Origin: Adiantum capillus-veneris | Taxonomy: Eukaryota > Streptophyta > Polypodiopsida > Polypodiales > Pteridaceae | Direction: 5' to 3' | Assembly: GCA_014529385.2 (NCBI GenBank) | Contig: CM043960.1 | Location: 123,779,043 to 123,843,042 of the forward strand | DNA: 64,000 nt | In this document: positions 62,744 to 64,000 of the stretch, in pieces | Position numbering within the stretch: the stretch's first letter is position 1 | Layout: every line of letters begins with the position of its first letter | Notes under the pieces: model-generated | The model's database searches: none | What the model saw: the letters and a program-made list of their open reading frames with translations, nothing else | What the model was told of the DNA's origin: nothing | Made by a program: the position numbers and the translations under genes

Positions 62744-63456
62744 ATGGACCCTAATATAGCCTATGGGATGGATGTGCTTGAAGAAAGTCCACAATACTAC
62801 ATGGAGGACTATTGGGGACAAGTCAAACCTGTCTATCAAGTATCTCCTCTTGCTGCAAGAGGCCAAAATATCAATTACACTGCTAAGAGACCACCTCTCC
62901 AATGCTATGAGTGTGGAGGTCCACATCGTGTAGCCGAGTGTCCTATTAGGCTACAAAAGAACGCCACACTAGTACAAACCAATCAAGCGAGCACGTCTAC
63001 AATTCCGATACTCATGTGTAATCGATGTGGCATAGATCATTTGATTGCCGAATATCCAAATTAAACTTGATTGAGGTTACCGAGGAGCCATCACAAAGTA
63101 CACATGTGGTACCAACAAATGCACTCACACGATTCATGCTCCAAAAACAAAATTATATTCTTGAGGAAAGAGACACGGCATCAATTGCCCAAAAATCTCA
63201 GAAAAAGAAGAAAACACGAAGGAAGAGATCGCAAAAAGTAGCGAAGTCAGACCCCAGTTCAAAGACCAACATAGGGACTGGTGACGACCCCCTATATATG
63301 AACGACGTTGAAGAGGATTCTGATTCAGGTGAAACCATGGAGACCAAAATGACTATTAAGATAGAAACCAACAAGGAAGATCTTCATGAGCCACAATGGC
63401 CAAGATCCAAGAAGAAGATAGGAACTTATCCAAACCCTACGGAGGAGATTGAGTGA
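62744..63456 (+). pseudogene. Gag continuation with two more knuckle-like motifs and a basic tail
   Basis: The frame 62744-63064 carries CYECGGPHRVAEC, a C-X2-C-X3-H-X4-C motif one residue shorter than the standard knuckle, and CNRCGIDHLIAEY, the same layout with the last Cys changed to Tyr. An overlapping shifted frame (63025-63456) starts inside the second motif and continues with a strongly basic stretch (KKKKTRRKRSQKVAKS) and an acidic end. Together with the knuckle at 62447 the element has at least three knuckle-like motifs spread over about 600 bp. A link to the Gag above is inferred from order and strand. Confidence 0.65.
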
Positions 63457-64000
63457 GTCAATCAATCAATTAAGGAGTTTGGTAGAAGACACCCAAAGGG
63501 GTCTAGAACCAGCACCTAGGCAAATCCAGATTACAGACACCGTGTTCCCTACACAACAACAACCTCACCAAGTCCATACACCCTTAGCCATACCTAGTGT
63601 CATCCAAGAAGAAAGTGACTTAAAGTCATGGGAAAGTGGACATACTCACTTCTTGATGGAAAGAATGTTTACAGAGGGACTACCTGATCCTATCGAAGAA
63701 ATGGAGATCCCATCTTCCCCACGTCAAGGGACTGAAGCCCAAAAGGTGTCGTTAACCATTGCCAACTTGATGGATTTCATGTCTTTAGAAGTTAGAACCA
63801 CCAACATGTCCAAACTATATAAAGATCTTGAGCTAGTCTCAGCTCTTCGAGCCTTCCTCAATGGAGAACCGAAGTTTGGGCTACCACAATTTGCACAGAT
63901 GGATGGAGTTGGGGAGATGGCAATAGAGGAGGAACACTTCGATCCACAACCCAACCAAGATGAGAACCTTGTTATAGAAATACCTGTTAACAAGTTGGGA
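63422..64000 (+). CDS. Open frame running off the window, gypsy element, function unknown
   Basis: Reading from just after a TAG at 63419-63421 to the window end there is no stop in 193 codons. It has no clear start; the first Met is at about 63653. Content is Gln/Pro/Glu-rich, with a helical segment (SLTIANLMDFMSLEVRTTNMSKLYKDLELVSALRAFL). It overlaps the end of the preceding frame by 35 bp, which suggests a frame change in one larger coding region. Protease would be expected next but is not yet visible. Confidence 0.55.

Overview
This window is plant nuclear DNA made almost entirely of retrotransposons and simple or satellite-like repeats. I found no host gene with a recognisable exon structure, no rRNA or tRNA gene, and no CRISPR array. 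The elements are Ty1/copia, Ty3/gypsy (including chromodomain-bearing chromoviruses) and a plant-type LINE. Many are old and broken by stops and frameshifts, and they lie next to a very young array. Intergenic space of this kind is typical of large plant genomes; a gymnosperm-like genome is my guess, but nothing in the sequence fixes the species.

Region 1 (1-12788) is a tandem array of one copia family sharing single LTRs: partial body - LTR - body - LTR - body - LTR. Both complete bodies are 4015 bp. I saw one base difference between them and only one substitution among the LTRs, apart from T-run and CT-repeat length. All copies carry the same three in-frame stops and the same altered protease motif, so a dead element was multiplied as DNA. 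Region 2 (12789-24585) holds a broken minus-strand gypsy gag (17616-18559) with a PBS-like site and LTR (about 19401-20580), long GA, TA and TG tracts, and long stretches where I recognise nothing.

Region 3 (24586-31310) is repeat-rich: a 234-bp tandem duplication, a degenerate array of about 90-bp units grouped in fours (about 25060-27490), two long GA/CT microsatellites, and a diverged duplicated sequence of unknown nature in three copies. Region 4 (31560-37854) has two pieces of one gypsy family facing each other tail to tail near 33470, then a tandem array with a 280-bp period built around a 20-bp palindrome (about 34400-36400), then a minus-strand PBS and LTR. Region 5 (37855-46660) contains an intact 338-codon ORF of unknown function (39821-40837), a degenerate minus-strand chromovirus 3' end, and a degenerate LINE with ORF1, endonuclease and reverse transcriptase remnants.

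Region 6 (47490-52850) is a second minus-strand copy of the palindrome-repeat gypsy family: repeats, then a long Lys/Glu-rich coiled-coil region, then RT. Region 7 (52860-58776) is a plus-strand chromovirus pol with chromodomain and 3' LTR start, then a minus-strand copia pol with a 226-bp LTR. Region 8 (58777-64000) is the 5' part of a plus-strand gypsy element (LTR with TATA box, PBS-like site, leader, gag with several zinc-knuckle motifs) that runs off the window.

The parts work together only as remains of transposon life cycles: LTR promoter, tRNA-primed reverse transcription, Gag/Pol proteins. No Pol polyprotein in the window reads through intact. The items most worth a second look are the shared-LTR array, the 280-bp palindrome repeat seen at two loci, the four-unit satellite-like array and the intact orphan ORF.
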